Source of the DNA: Viola odorata
Taxonomy: Eukaryota > Streptophyta > Magnoliopsida > Malpighiales > Violaceae
Assembly (NCBI GenBank): GCA_963691705.1
Contig: OY829542.1
Span: 3,888,188 to 3,952,187 of the forward strand
Reading direction: 5' to 3'
DNA: 64,000 nucleotides
The notes beneath the pieces were generated by a model. It was not told where the DNA came from and made no database searches. It saw nothing but the letters and a program-made list of their open reading frames with translations. Positions 45,524 through 55,143 of this stretch are shown piece by piece (positions within the stretch are counted from its first letter, which is position 1; each line of letters starts with the position of its first letter). The position numbers and the translations under genes are program-made.

Positions 45524-47757
45524 TCAAGAGTCATCATGTGCCTCGCCGTGATCGTCCCCTTGCTTCCCCCCAGAAGAAGGAAAATCCTTTTCGCTTTCGC
45601 CAAGATCTTTTATCTTTTGGGAAGCATAATCGGCCAGCATGGATGAACTGACGGCCCCGCGGATATGGAGATCCATAAATCCTGCGATACAGACCTCGAT
45701 GGTCTTATTCTTCCACCAGGTTATCCTTGAAGGAACTTTGGCCAAATCGGCATCACGAGATGATAACTCTTCGCGGAGGAAGATGTTCTTTTTATCAGCC
45801 ACCACTAGTTCCGCCTCCAGTAGCTCTGCTTTCGCCTTCCCCTTTGACTTTTCTCGTGATAGCTCCGCACGACAATCAGCTAACTCTGCCTGGGTTCGCT
45901 CTTGCAACTGCGATAGCTCTTTCGCCTTCGCCTGAGCCGCATCTAACTGTTCCTGCAGATCGGAAGAGGGCCGAGTTTTGCTACGCTGATCTTCAAGGAA
46001 GTAATGAAGTTCCCGAAAGCTAGCCAGCATGTCGTTCATAATATGTGATTGTCGTGTCTCGGGGGCATGCCGTAAAAACTCCTCCTTGTCCTTGGAGGAA
46101 GTAAACATTTGGCCCACTATTGGACCCACAGGCTCTTCCCGCGATGACGGATCCGATATCCCCAAGGCGCGGAGCTCGTCGGTGCCGAAAGAGGACAAAT
46201 CTAGCTGATATCCAGTAGGGCCTTGAGGACTCTGAGGAGAGAGGTTGGCGATATAAGGAGGGGAACAACTTTTTGCGGAATCGCCAATGCCCGAAATCGA
46301 AGACAGGAATAAAAGGTGGGGATTCCGTGGAGAAGAATTAGGAGGAGCACTTGACTCTGAAACTGGTAACGCGACTTCTGGGATAAAGGAACCTATCGGG
46401 GAAGTAGGAGGGTCCGATGACAAAGAAGAGGCCGCTGCCGCTGGGGTTTCGTTATCTTCAGAAGGAACGCTGGAAAACACTTCGACAACCTCCGCCACTT
46501 GTGAAGTGCTCGCGGCATGAGAAGCGCTAACTTCCTCAGTGGGGACCACGTTAGCTTCCTTTGAAGGGGAAACCGGCGGGTCGGTCCTCTCTTTGCGAAC
46601 CCTCTTCACGAGACGTTCCGTCTCTTTTGCAATCTCTTTGCTATCGTCCTCAGTGGATTCCGCCGCATTGTCGTTCCTCCTCGACCTGAGTTTCATGCGT
46701 TGAGCAAGAGTAGCATGACGTAACTCGGGACCAGGGTCCATGCTCTCGCTATCACTATCGATTTTCTCAGGCACAGGATCGCTTTGAGCTACTTTCTTGC
46801 CGCGAGGAGGAAGCCAATCTTCAAGAAAACGAGAAGGTCGAGCAGAGGTCCTGCGAGTAGCGATGGTCTTATTCCTTCTCCTCCTAGGCGGAATAGGTGG
46901 GCGATGAGAATTCTCGGGTGGAGGAGAAGGGGGCAGCGACTGGAGAGGTATTACGTTCAAGGAGGCGTCACCTTCCCCAGAGGAACTACTCTCAGCGTTA
47001 CCTGCCAACAAAGCATATTATCAAAGTAAGAAATTTGAAGCGATAAAGCGGAAAAAGGGAACTCACCCACAACGCACTCTGGCAAAGGCCTGAACCGAGC
47101 AAACTCCTGGATGCGGAAAGACCCTTCTATCTCTAACAAGGCACTAACGTTAGAAACATCCTGGCTTGACAGCGTGTCCGGTCTTTTCCAAACGCCGCCA
47201 TGGATTCTTCGATTGAAACCCCCGCGCTAGAGTTGTGACGGCAAACGGAGGGTGAAAAACCCAGACTTCCAGTCGTCTACGTTTTCTTCAAAACCTTGAA
47301 AGTTCTGCCAGAACAGTTGCACAATGACATCGTCCCATCTAGGGGTAATATCTACCAGACAGTTGTGGCTATTCAAGACAAAGAATGTGCGGAATAGATC
47401 AAGCGATGGAGCAAATATACGCTTCATCTCGCACGAACGAAGGAAAGCATAAATACCACACCAAGAGGGTGGAGTAATCTGGACCGGATTGAGGTCATAA
47501 TGATCTAGCAATTTTAACAGAGAAGTGTGGAGTGGGAAACGAAACCCGTAAGTGAACATCTTGAAATAAACCAACCGGAAGGTTCCCCACATGGCATCAG
47601 GCAAACGGGTATCTTTCAAAGAGACAAAAGGGCGATAGCCCATGGGAAAAGTAATACCATTCTCCTCTAATTCGACCCTCAAAACTTCACTACAATTGAA
47701 AATACTACGAGCTCTCCTAGCTTCGGGATCTATAGGGTTTTCGACGGTTGAAGACAT
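45524..47757 (-). pseudogene. Antisense gene B: paralogue of gene A with one nonsense codon
   Basis: Exon 1 47757-47067 and exon 2 47001-45524 join in phase (GTG G|GT AAC) to 723 codons. Exon 1 shows the same domain as gene A (FTYGFRFPLHTSLLKLLDHYD, PPSWCGIYAFLRSCE, DITPRWDD). TAG at 47227-47229 falls where gene A has a Trp (PEW-RSGFN against SQL-stop-RGGFN), consistent with TGG to TAG. The second part is Ser/Pro-rich with basic RRRRNK, then a coiled coil (DLQEQLDAAQAKAKELSQLQ) and ITWWKNKTIEVCIAGFMDL, matching the WW block of gene A. It has a two-exon rather than three-exon structure. TATA-like TTTATAAGG lies at about 47955. Confidence 0.82.
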
Positions 47758-48227
47758 GAGGAACTGGAAAGTAAATCTATGGCGATAGAAGGAGTAAATA
47801 CCTGGAACAAAAAGCCAGTAGGCCGGTCGCCGGCACCAGTGAGTGGTTGCAGTAAAACCACTCGAAGAAAAAGAAGCGCAGAAGAGAGAGAGAAAATGTG
47901 CAGAAACCCAGAAGCATTAGCAAAAACAGTAAAGGAGAGAGATGATTTCCTTATAAAGGAGAAAACCTAAGAAGAGACAGCCTGTAAAAACAAAACACGT
48001 GCAGAACCGAAAGGGACACGTGGATAGTCATCTATGCCTTCTGAAAAAAGACAGTTACTGATTGAGAGTTGAAGGCAGTTACTCGCAGCGAAAGAAACGC
48101 TTCCGCGATCGCCCAGAATGCCCAAAAAGAAAAAGACAAGTAAGCGATGAGAGACGAAAGGGAAATAAAAAACATCATTTATTATGGGAAACGCCATACG
48201 GCATCTACAAAAGATGGGCTATGCCCC
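47758..48227 (-). other. Spacer and promoter of antisense gene B
   Basis: TATA-like CTTTATAAGG near 47955 on the minus strand, about 200 bp before the ATG. No other feature. Confidence 0.5.
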
Positions 48228-48683
48228 TTAGTCGCTGACGGACCAAGTAATGTCGTAGCAATAGACTACGTCCTTTTCGTCATCGCCACCCCAGAATGGT
48301 GAATCCACATCAGCAGGGGAAGAAGACTCACCGACCCTCTTTCTAGCGGCAGTAGTAGACCCGGTTGTTTTCTCCTTAACGCCTGGTGATACTGCCTCAA
48401 CGGCTGAACCAGCAGAAGGAACCCACGGAGGCGAATCACTCAAAGGAGGAAACGATTTTTTCTCCTCCCTAGCCAGAGAAGCCAGAGAGTCGAAAAATGA
48501 CTTAGAGGCCTTGGCAGCCTCCTTCCTTCGTTGTTCAACTTCCTTCCTCCGCCTCTTGCGACCTCGCCGGCGGACAACCGGTCTCCAAGGAGGCGATGGG
48601 GGAGGATTATCTATGTCAGGGGTAGTCGGAGGAGTTGGCGGTGAATCCCTCGAAGCCGTACCTAGCAAATAAGAATCAGCCAT
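48228..48683 (-). CDS. Antisense gene C: small basic protein, 151 aa
   Basis: A complete single frame with ATG at 48683 and stop at 48228. Composition: Pro/Ser-rich N-terminus (SPPTPPTTPDIDNPPPSPPW), then RRRGRKRRRKEVEQRRKEAAK, a strong bipartite nuclear-signal-like block, then an acidic end (GGDDEKDVVYCYDITWSVSD). No family recognised. TATA-like CTATTTAATG lies about 80 bp upstream. It follows the same strand and spacing as its neighbours, which argues that it is a gene of the element rather than chance. Confidence 0.6.
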   Translation of the reverse strand: MADSYLLGTASRDSPPTPPTTPDIDNPPPSPPWRPVVRRRGRKRRRKEVEQRRKEAAKASKSFFDSLASLAREEKKSFPPLSDSPPWVPSAGSAVEAVSPGVKEKTTGSTTAARKRVGESSSPADVDSPFWGGDDEKDVVYCYDITWSVSD

Positions 48684-49159
48684 GAGACTCGCAGAGGATC
48701 TATAACGAAGAAAAATGAATGAGAAAGAAATGGATAAGAATGAAGGAGGAAAAGCCTCATTAAATAGCCGGGAAAAGAAGAAAAGAGACTCTTCGATCCT
48801 CCAACCCGATTCTTGAAGATTGGCACGTGTACAGTCTGAAGTGCAAATGTAGATTTGCAGTCACGCCTGTTGAAATCTCGTGCAAATCAAGAATAATCGT
48901 AATATCTGCCGATCAGTTGTTATAATGAGAACGGCGCGGAGTTAAGGCAGAACGATCAACAGAAAAACCGCCCAATAGCAAGACTGTTTTCAGTTGGGCT
49001 AAGAATATTCCTTGAGAAAACGACAAAGAATGCAGTAAAGAAGAAGAACAGTTGCGAGAGGGAATGATGAAAACACTTTATTTATTATGGCCTAGTGGTC
49101 GGAAGATACATTTACAAGACAAGGGGAAAAGAGAAAAGGCCCAAAGGGAGCCACCGCTA
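48684..49159 (-). other. Spacer between antisense genes C and D
   Basis: Promoter-proximal AT-richer sequence of gene C on the minus strand and the 3' end of gene D. No gene is seen. Confidence 0.5.
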
Positions 49160-49537
49160 TCAGGCGTCAGAGCCAGTGTCCTCGGGCACTTCAGGAAGAT
49201 CCCTCAGGGAATCCATAACCAGAACTAGATCGTGGGAAGTGGCTCTCATCCCCTTCAGGCAGCACCCCAACATGTCCTTACGCTGCTGCAGCATAGCGAT
49301 CACCACTTGAATTCGAGAGATGGAGGCAGACAGCTTTGAAACGCTCTCCAAAGGACTGAAGTCCTCCAGAGAGACGGCTCCCAGCCGGGAATGGAGCGGA
49401 GTCAGCATCCCCTGCAGCTCCAGAATATCCTCAGAAGTCTTGACCAGCATGTTCTCCAGGAAACCGACGTCACCGTCATTGAGGTTCCTGAGTGAATGAC
49501 CCTTGGAGAGAAGAAAATTCTTGGTCAAATGATCCAT
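49160..49537 (-). CDS. Antisense gene D: 125-aa helical protein
   Basis: A complete frame, ATG at 49537, stop at 49160. Predicted mostly helical (LENMLVKTSEDILELQGMLT, ISRIQVVIAMLQQRKDML) with no zinc finger or transmembrane segment. No family recognised. CCTATAAATCGG lies 55 bp upstream on the minus strand, the best TATA box in the array. It is the outermost antisense gene, nearest the 3' LTR. Confidence 0.6.
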   Translation of the reverse strand: MDHLTKNFLLSKGHSLRNLNDGDVGFLENMLVKTSEDILELQGMLTPLHSRLGAVSLEDFSPLESVSKLSASISRIQVVIAMLQQRKDMLGCCLKGMRATSHDLVLVMDSLRDLPEVPEDTGSDA

Positions 49538-50300
49538 GATGCTGACTGATAGAGATGAGGAGAACGTGGATGGAGAAAGTTCTCCGATTTATAGGCTCCA
49601 CTGAAGGGAGGCCTTGGAAAAAGAAATTGAGGTCCTCAAAAGACGAGCCGCCCCGATATCCTCAAGGAGTGATAAGCCTAGAATGGAAGGAAGGGGTAAC
49701 AGTCGCGATATAGATATTGGAAGGAGTACGAGGCAGAGTCTGAAAAAACGCTGAAAGACACGATATCACTGGTAGCCCTGACACTAAAACCATAAGGTTA
49801 CCGGTATCCACAGTGTAAGGCCGCGTTGATGTCACCGGTGGCCCTAGATGCGTAAAACCGCGTTGGCATCACAGGCGTCTGGTGGTATAAAGCCGCGCTA
49901 ATCATAAGGTAGTTGATGGCGTAAAGCCGCGTTGATACCGTTGCTCTCTCGGGCGTAAAGAATAAATTGGGGCTCGTGTGACCTCAGACCTCTGTAAGTA
50001 TAAGGTTCACTAACCTCTGTATAAGTACCTATCTCCTCTGTGTCTTTGCAGAGCACTTGAAGGGACAATAGACCCGAAATATATGCCAGCCCAGGGCGCG
50101 GCCTGGTTGAGTAGCCGTGACGACACCGCAGGTGACCCAACAACGGTCCTTCCATGACTTGAACGAAGCGGAGACTTCATAAGCCCTATCGAGAGGCCAA
50201 GAAGATTAATATCGCCTCATGACCGAGCAGATCCCTATTTTAAGATATCAGACATGGATAGCCCTTGGTGAACACTCGGGCTAGTTTTCAGTTGGGCTTA
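49538..50300 (+). other. Tat region before the 3' LTR, with short repeats
   Basis: Four variants of GTAAAGCCGCGTTGAT-like sequence recur at 49820-49940. The last bases before the LTR (GTTTTCAGTTGGGCTTA) make only a weak polypurine tract. No gene is seen. Confidence 0.6.
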
Positions 50301-50828
50301 TGATAACAATTGGAATGCTCCTGACGGCAACATTGGGGCTACGGCATCTATCCTGGACAAGTTTCTATACGCTTCCCTGAAATGCCAACCTATCGCCTGG
50401 GCCAGCGGAAATTTCCTAGGATGGTCGACTTCAGCGGGGGGGATCTCATGCGTCTTTACACGCACGGCGTCATCCCATCCTAGGAGACTGGAGAATATAT
50501 CGCCCCAGATAGGCCTCACTCGATTATCGCCCGCGATGACGTACCTGATATCGCTCGAAACGATATCTTCAGATGATGTCTACCCCTATCGCTGTCAGGT
50601 ATCGCTAATTTCGGTCTATAAATACCCCCACCTTACCAAACTAGGAAGGTAAGATCGAGATCATCTTGGAGAAACTCTACTACTTTGAAAACTTGAACTG
50701 ACTTCAGCATCGGAGTGTCTACGCCGGAGTCCCCCTCCGGCGCTTTGCAGGTACCTCCGACGTCGACCGCCTCCTGTACGACCACCTGTGGCTGCCGTTC
50801 CGCTCAGAAGAGGTCTCGGATCTTATCA
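50301..50828 (+). repeat. 3' LTR of the Tat element
   Basis: 528 bp, same ends as the 5' LTR, followed directly by GAGAC. Small differences from the 5' LTR include TTTCCTAGG for TTGCCTAGG and ACGGCGTC for ACGACGTC. Confidence 0.93.
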
Positions 50829-50833
50829 GAGAC

Positions 50834-50927
50834 GAGCGTGGATTGTAAGTGAAGAAGATGAGTCATATTTGGCATTAATGGCACTTTTGTAAATAAATGA
50901 AGAAAGTATCAGTATTTGTACAAATAT
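50834..50927. other. MULE right arm, continued
   Basis: Joins 34990 if the Tat element and one GAGAC are removed. AT-rich, leads into the right terminal repeat. Confidence 0.7.
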
Positions 50928-50979
50928 AGTATTCTGCCCAAGTATTCTGCTCAACTTTTCTGTCAAAATATCATTACTC
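50928..50979 (-). repeat. Right terminal inverted repeat of the MULE
   Basis: Reverse complement of the left end, directly followed by TTACCAAAA. Confidence 0.95.
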
Positions 50980-51077
50980 TTACCAAAAATAACATACAAA
51001 TTTTAATCATCTTCTTCCCCATCACAAAACCCTAGCCGCCGCCCCTCTCATCCAAATCAAAACCCGTCTGGCCAGCC

Positions 51078-52997
51078 ATGGTTCTTACTCGAGCAGCCAG
51101 CAACGGCACTAGGCCCAACCCCAACCGAAAACCAGCAGCGGCGACGAGCTTCTTGTCCCCAATCCAGCTAGAGGACTACGCGGAGGAGCCACAGCCGTAA
51201 CCCACGCCACGAACCACCACGACCAGCCCTCGGTTTCCAGCGCAGCTGCCCTTTCCTCCTCTAGATCCGACGGCACAACAGCGGGTCACCACAAGAAACT
51301 CGCGGTTTCCAGCCCCACCAGCTCTCTCGTCGCAAACCACCACACCAGCGCCGCCCACATCAAACCCTCTCCACCCGACATCTACCCATGAAACCGAAGA
51401 ACCAGTCGAGTTCGACTTGGGTGAATGGGGTTCGGTTTCACGTTCAGCCACCTCAGGCAGTGATGAAACCACCTCTGACCCCACTTTGAAAGACATTTCG
51501 GTGGATCCAGTAGAGGAATCGGATGGAGACTCTGACGAGGTGCCATTGTGTCACTTGAGACACATGAAAATGAAGGAGAAGGTGGGAGAAAAAAGAAAGG
51601 ACAGCCGCCCCCCAAGACAAAAATCAAAGCGAGCTACGCAGCGAGCCCAACGGCCTCGAAAACCAGCACCACCATCAGATTCTGAGGACTCCGAGGACGA
51701 CATTTCCTTGGAGCAGCAAGGTCATATCAGGGGAAAGGACAAATCGAGGAGCAGCATGCGATCATATGAGGTAAAACCAGCCTTGGAAAACCTCCATGGC
51801 TGGTTGCATTTCGACGAATCTGAATTGCTTAATAAAATGCTTGTTAAGTATAATTGTCGTGTATCTAAATGTGCTGTTTTAGATTTTTATTTGTTGCCTA
51901 AATTGAAAATTGCAAATGCTGTGACTGAGTTGATTGAGAATATTGGTTGGGAGTCTTTATTTTACATGCAGCATCCATGCTATTTAGAACTGATGTTAGA
52001 ATTTAACTCATCATATTGGTTGAAATCTAAGAGTAAAAATGCTTTGCGTGGTGCTAAGGAAGTTAATTTTCGGTTAATGAACCAGTACTCCCACCTTTCT
52101 ATCAATGAATTCAATGTCTTGCTTGGTTTTGTGAATGAGAGTGATTTAAATTCACCTTGGTATGTAAATTGTCTGTCTGATTACCCTGACTCTTCCATCT
52201 TTAACAAAGATGAGGCCTATAGGCAATTGACTAGGAAACCTAGGGTTGTTTTTCATGATCGTCATGCTAAGGCTCATGCCATAGCTGACCTGCCCTTGAG
52301 AGTGTTACATAAGTGTCTGGCTTATACCTTCTCTGGAAAGAGAGGTGTTTCTGGGATAATCAGTGTACAGGAGCTATTCATTTTGTGGTGCATGATGAAT
52401 AAGCACAAGCTTAATTTAGGTTTTTAGGTTAGCCAGCAATTTGGAAATGCTAGAAAATTCATGCCAATGGGTTCTTTAGTTGCTGCTATTGCTGTAAAAC
52501 AAGGTTTTGATCCTGTGCAAACCAATTTTTTCAAGTCTTGTGATTTAAAGTTACTTGATTTTCGCACTTTGGATTCCATGGGATACTTTCACTTGAGAAA
52601 TGGTATTGTTTGCAGTAATACAGGTTTTACGCCGTGTGCTGACCATATCTTTGGACAAAACAACAGAGGCTTCGATTTCAGATTTGCAGAAGAAGAGGAA
52701 GAAGCTGCTGCTACTGAAAATGCCCAGACAGAGAATCATCCTCCAAGTCCAGCAGTAGAAGCTGAAGCAGACCGTTCCAGCCACGAGGGAGACCAGATTA
52801 CTTTGTCCAGGCTGATGAGGAAGATGGAGGAGTAGCAGAGGAAGATGGACGAGCAATCCAGCCTCTACAAGGAGCTGTTCGACAAGCAAGAATAGAAGCT
52901 GAATGATCTTCTGAACGAACAGCAACACACCAATGATCTCAACCAGAAGCTGATAGAGGCACTTTATGCACGAGCACCTACCCCACCGCAGCCATGA
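51078..52997 (+). pseudogene. Env-like (third) gene of Athila(+), four nonsense codons
   Basis: One continuous frame from MVLTRAASNGTRPNPNRKP to PTPPQP-stop, homologous to 20064-21945. In-frame stops: TAA at 51198, TAG at 52425 (where the other copy has Trp, LGYW), TAG at 52833 and TAG in the coiled-coil tail. The conserved middle reads YLELMLEFNSSYWLK, MNQYSHLSINEFNVLLGF, QELFILWCMMNKHKLNLGF and MPMGSLVAAIAV. The tail is a Q/E/K coiled coil. The absence of frameshifts over 1.9 kb shows that this gene decayed mainly by substitutions. Confidence 0.83.
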
Positions 52998-54175
52998 TCA
53001 CCCCCCGGGTTCTTTCTTTCCCTTTATATTCCTGTACATTATTTTTTCCGTCGAGTCTTTTCCTCTCACACTTTGAGGACAAAGTGTCGACTAGGGAGGG
53101 GGAGGTATTTTCGAGCTGATTATTACTATTTTGACATAACTGTTTTGGATGACATGACTGTTTTGGATATGTTTGCGTTGGCTGTCATGAGCTTAAAAAG
53201 AAATTTTGTATATTTTCGCTGGATTGATTGGTATGTGGATTGATTGGAATGTTTAAAACCACACTGCCCATGTTTTTGAAAACCCTCCTTATTTGAATGA
53301 TGGTTTAGGCATTTTTAACAGGAAGCACTCATCCCACATCACATATTCACGCGCACAATCACACTACTTGTTAGCTCCTATATCCATGCCTGGTTGTAGT
53401 CGCTTGTAGTCATTTGTTTACCCATGTGAGCTCTTGGAACTATCATGCCGAATTTTATTCTCAGTGGATGCATGACTTTTGTGCTGATTGGATTTGCATG
53501 AGACCCCTGGGTATAGGCACCATTAGACGTGAGAAAGCGATGAAATGATTAAAAACTTTGCAATTTTCTTCTTATCTTTTTTCTTGCTTTTATCTTTCCC
53601 CTGCCACTCACATCACCTTCTTTTTATCACCCTTCTAACTGTTCGAGACTTTTCTTTCTATTCTTAGCAGGCGAGAGTACTCTGGCAGTGAGCAAGGTGG
53701 GGCAAAGAGAAACAATAACATTAGAGTGGGGGTACCAAGATGCAAGATCTAGATGCGAGGCAGTTTTGAAAGCCACAGTGGAATAAAAGAAGCAGAATTT
53801 CAGAATAATGAACAAACAAAGAAGATGTTCAATGCAATCAACGAGAAAAATGGAAATGAAGGCAAAGACTGATCATTCAGCAGATACTTTGCTGCCCCTC
53901 TTTTGCTCAAAGAAAAAGAAAAAAAAAGAAAAAAGAAAAACAGAAAAAGAAAAGAAAAAAAAGAATGAATAAATATTCGAGCAAAAGAGGAGCAAAAATT
54001 CAGAACGAAGCAAAGAGTGAAGAAATTCAGAAGAATGAATGAACTACAAAGAAGAATATCCCACTTTCAAATCCGACGCTCTTTGCCTTGCTACGCTACT
54101 GCCAAACAGGAGATACTCTCGCCACCTCGCTTATTCCAGCTAAGAAGTCTTCTATCATTCCCTCTCTCTCTTTTG
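52998..54175 (+). other. 3' noncoding domain of Athila(+)
   Basis: It contains the conserved hairpin (53068-53087), a polypurine-like AGGGAGGGGGAGG (53093-53106) and a long A/G-only tract (53905-53965). No gene. The final part passes into the LTR scrap at 54176 after a deletion. Confidence 0.6.
53068..53087 (+). other. Conserved hairpin after the env-like gene, Athila(+)
   Basis: Perfect ACACTTTG-AGGA-CAAAGTGT, identical to the copy at 19984-20003 on the other strand. Confidence 0.6.
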
Positions 54176-54286
54176 AATCCTATCTTTTAGGATTTTTAGT
54201 TGGACTAGGATTTGATTTAAAAGGAACCTAGCTCAGAACAAACACATGATCTCTTCTTCCTCGGAATTGAACGACTACTGGTTCTA
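54176..54286 (+). repeat. 111-bp scrap of the Athila(+) 3' LTR
   Basis: Equals 13622-13732 of the 5' LTR with two or so mismatches and no indels. Both LTR ends are gone. The right end joins P450 exon 2 directly. Confidence 0.9.
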
Positions 54287-54756
54287 CAGATATGGTTAAA
54301 GAGGTAATGAACAACAAAGATGGAGGATACCAAAAACCAGAGATGGAAATTTATGTAAAGAAACTTTTAAGGGATGGGCTTGTAACCTCACAAGGTGAGA
54401 AATGGCGTAAGATGCGAAAACTGGCCAACCATGCTTTCTCCGCTGAGAGCTTGAAGGTAAACAACCAAAAATGAGAAACTGTGATATGATCAAGGCAAAA
54501 GAAAAAAGATAAGGGTGCAAGCCCGTCAATTCTATAATATACTCTTGTGTTTTTTTCAGGGTATGGTTCCAGCAATGGTTGTAAGTGCTGAGATGATGCT
54601 AGGAAGATGGAAAGAGGTAGAAGGCAAGGAGATTGATGTGGTCCCTGAATTCAAGATCTTAACATCTAAAGTCATTTCCAGGACAGCATTTGGGAGCAGT
54701 TACAAAGAAGGGCAGTGCATTTTTGATTTGTTGATGAAGCTGGGAACCATCATTTC
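54287..54756 (+). pseudogene. Second CYP749A-like P450, middle part (exons 2-3)
   Basis: After the LTR scrap the sequence resumes in exon 2 (MVKEVMNNKDGGYQKPEMEIYVKKL...HAFSAESLK, donor GGTAAA at 54457). Exon 3 starts at 54560 (GMVPAMVVSAEMMLGRW, KILTSKVISRTAFGSSYKEGQ). Both are close to the first P450, with correct splice sites and no stops. Exon 3 ends early at about 54756, where an LTR fragment begins. Exons 4 and 5 with the haem site are not present in this window. Together with 12763-13264 this gene is dead. Confidence 0.9.
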
Positions 54757-54890
54757 AAGGACCTTGAATCAGTCTCTCCCAATCCCTGTGTTCGACCCTG
54801 ACTACCACTGTACACATATCAATTGTGCACATATATTCAGGCATTATAAATTGTATTTGAGTGACGATCAAATTGGCGTCGTTGCCGGGG
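54757..54890 (+). mobile_element. LTR end plus primer-site stub
   Basis: The last 114 bp of an LTR (ending GTGACGATCA at 54870) followed by TTGGCGTCGTTGCCGGGG (54873-54890). It matches in reverse complement 59031-59166. It is cut on the left by P450 exon 3 and on the right by the Copia-RT shard, so it is a fragment, not an element. Confidence 0.8.
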
Positions 54891-55143
54891 ATTATAATAG
54901 CCATGAGGTTGCTCCATGTAATCAGATTTGTGGAGTTCACCATTCATAACTGTCGAAGTTGCCCATTATAACTTACTGTCAACCGAGCCGTCAGAGCGGC
55001 GCTTCACGCGATATACCCATTTGCAACGATAACATTCGCTGTTCACAAGGCTAACTTGGTACGGGTGGGCCCAACTTGAGGAAGAAATTATTTTTTAATT
55101 ACCGATAACATTGAGACGCTACGTTGTTCACAAGGCTAACTTA
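54891..55143 (-). pseudogene. Copia RT shard, second copy of the 8811 mosaic
   Basis: Matches 8811-9050 closely, including the GCKWVYRVKRRSDGSV-like minus-strand segment and the GGTACGGGTGGGCCCAACTT block. It starts at the same base (ATTATAATAGCC). Confidence 0.6.

Larger units (their letters stand above)
34996..50828 (+). mobile_element. Tat-lineage Ty3/gypsy retrotransposon with antisense genes, TSD GAGAC
   Basis: 15.8 kb, LTRs 34996-35525 and 50301-50828, flanked by GAGAC (34991-34995 and 50829-50833). Gag-pol (35611-41481) has a second, archaeal-type RNase H between the gypsy RNase H and integrase, the defining trait of the Tat group. The 8.8-kb region after pol carries four minus-strand genes, as described for some Tat relatives (Grande, Retand and others). 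The LTRs differ at about six bases plus a G-run length, so the insertion is fairly young. Confidence 0.93.
30122..50979. mobile_element. Mutator-like element (MULE), non-autonomous, with nested insertions
   Basis: Perfect 52-bp terminal inverted repeats lie at 30122-30173 and 50928-50979. They are flanked by the identical 9-bp sequence TTACCAAAA (30113-30121 and 50980-50988). A 9-bp target duplication is the hallmark of Mutator elements. Without its solo LTR and Tat element the MULE is about 3.5 kb. No MudrA-type transposase was seen in the remaining DNA, which instead holds gene-like fragments, so it looks like a Pack-MULE mobilised in trans. The insertion site is the pol/env spacer of Athila(+). 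Confidence 0.93.
13265..54286 (+). mobile_element. Athila-type Ty3/gypsy element inserted in the P450, itself hit by nested elements
   Basis: The outer element has its 5' LTR at 13265-14616, primer site at 14621, gag-pol remnants to 18205 and 29448-29767, env-like gene at 51078-52997 and a 3' LTR scrap at 54176-54286. Removing Athila(-) (18206-29447) and the Mutator element (30122-50979) leaves about 9 kb in normal Athila order. Pol is crippled by at least four large deletions. The 3' end was deleted together with the expected target duplication and a few bases of the P450 exon, so no TSD is visible. Confidence 0.9.

Noticed and set aside
45639..46520. Plus-strand open frames across antisense gene B
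   Set aside because: They overlap the coiled-coil coding sequence of gene B and show no domain of their own.
13259..54291. ACAGA repeated at both P450/Athila junctions as a target duplication
   Set aside because: The left LTR begins TG at 13265, one base after ACAGA. The 3' LTR end is deleted on the right, so the matching bases are more likely chance or residual exon sequence.
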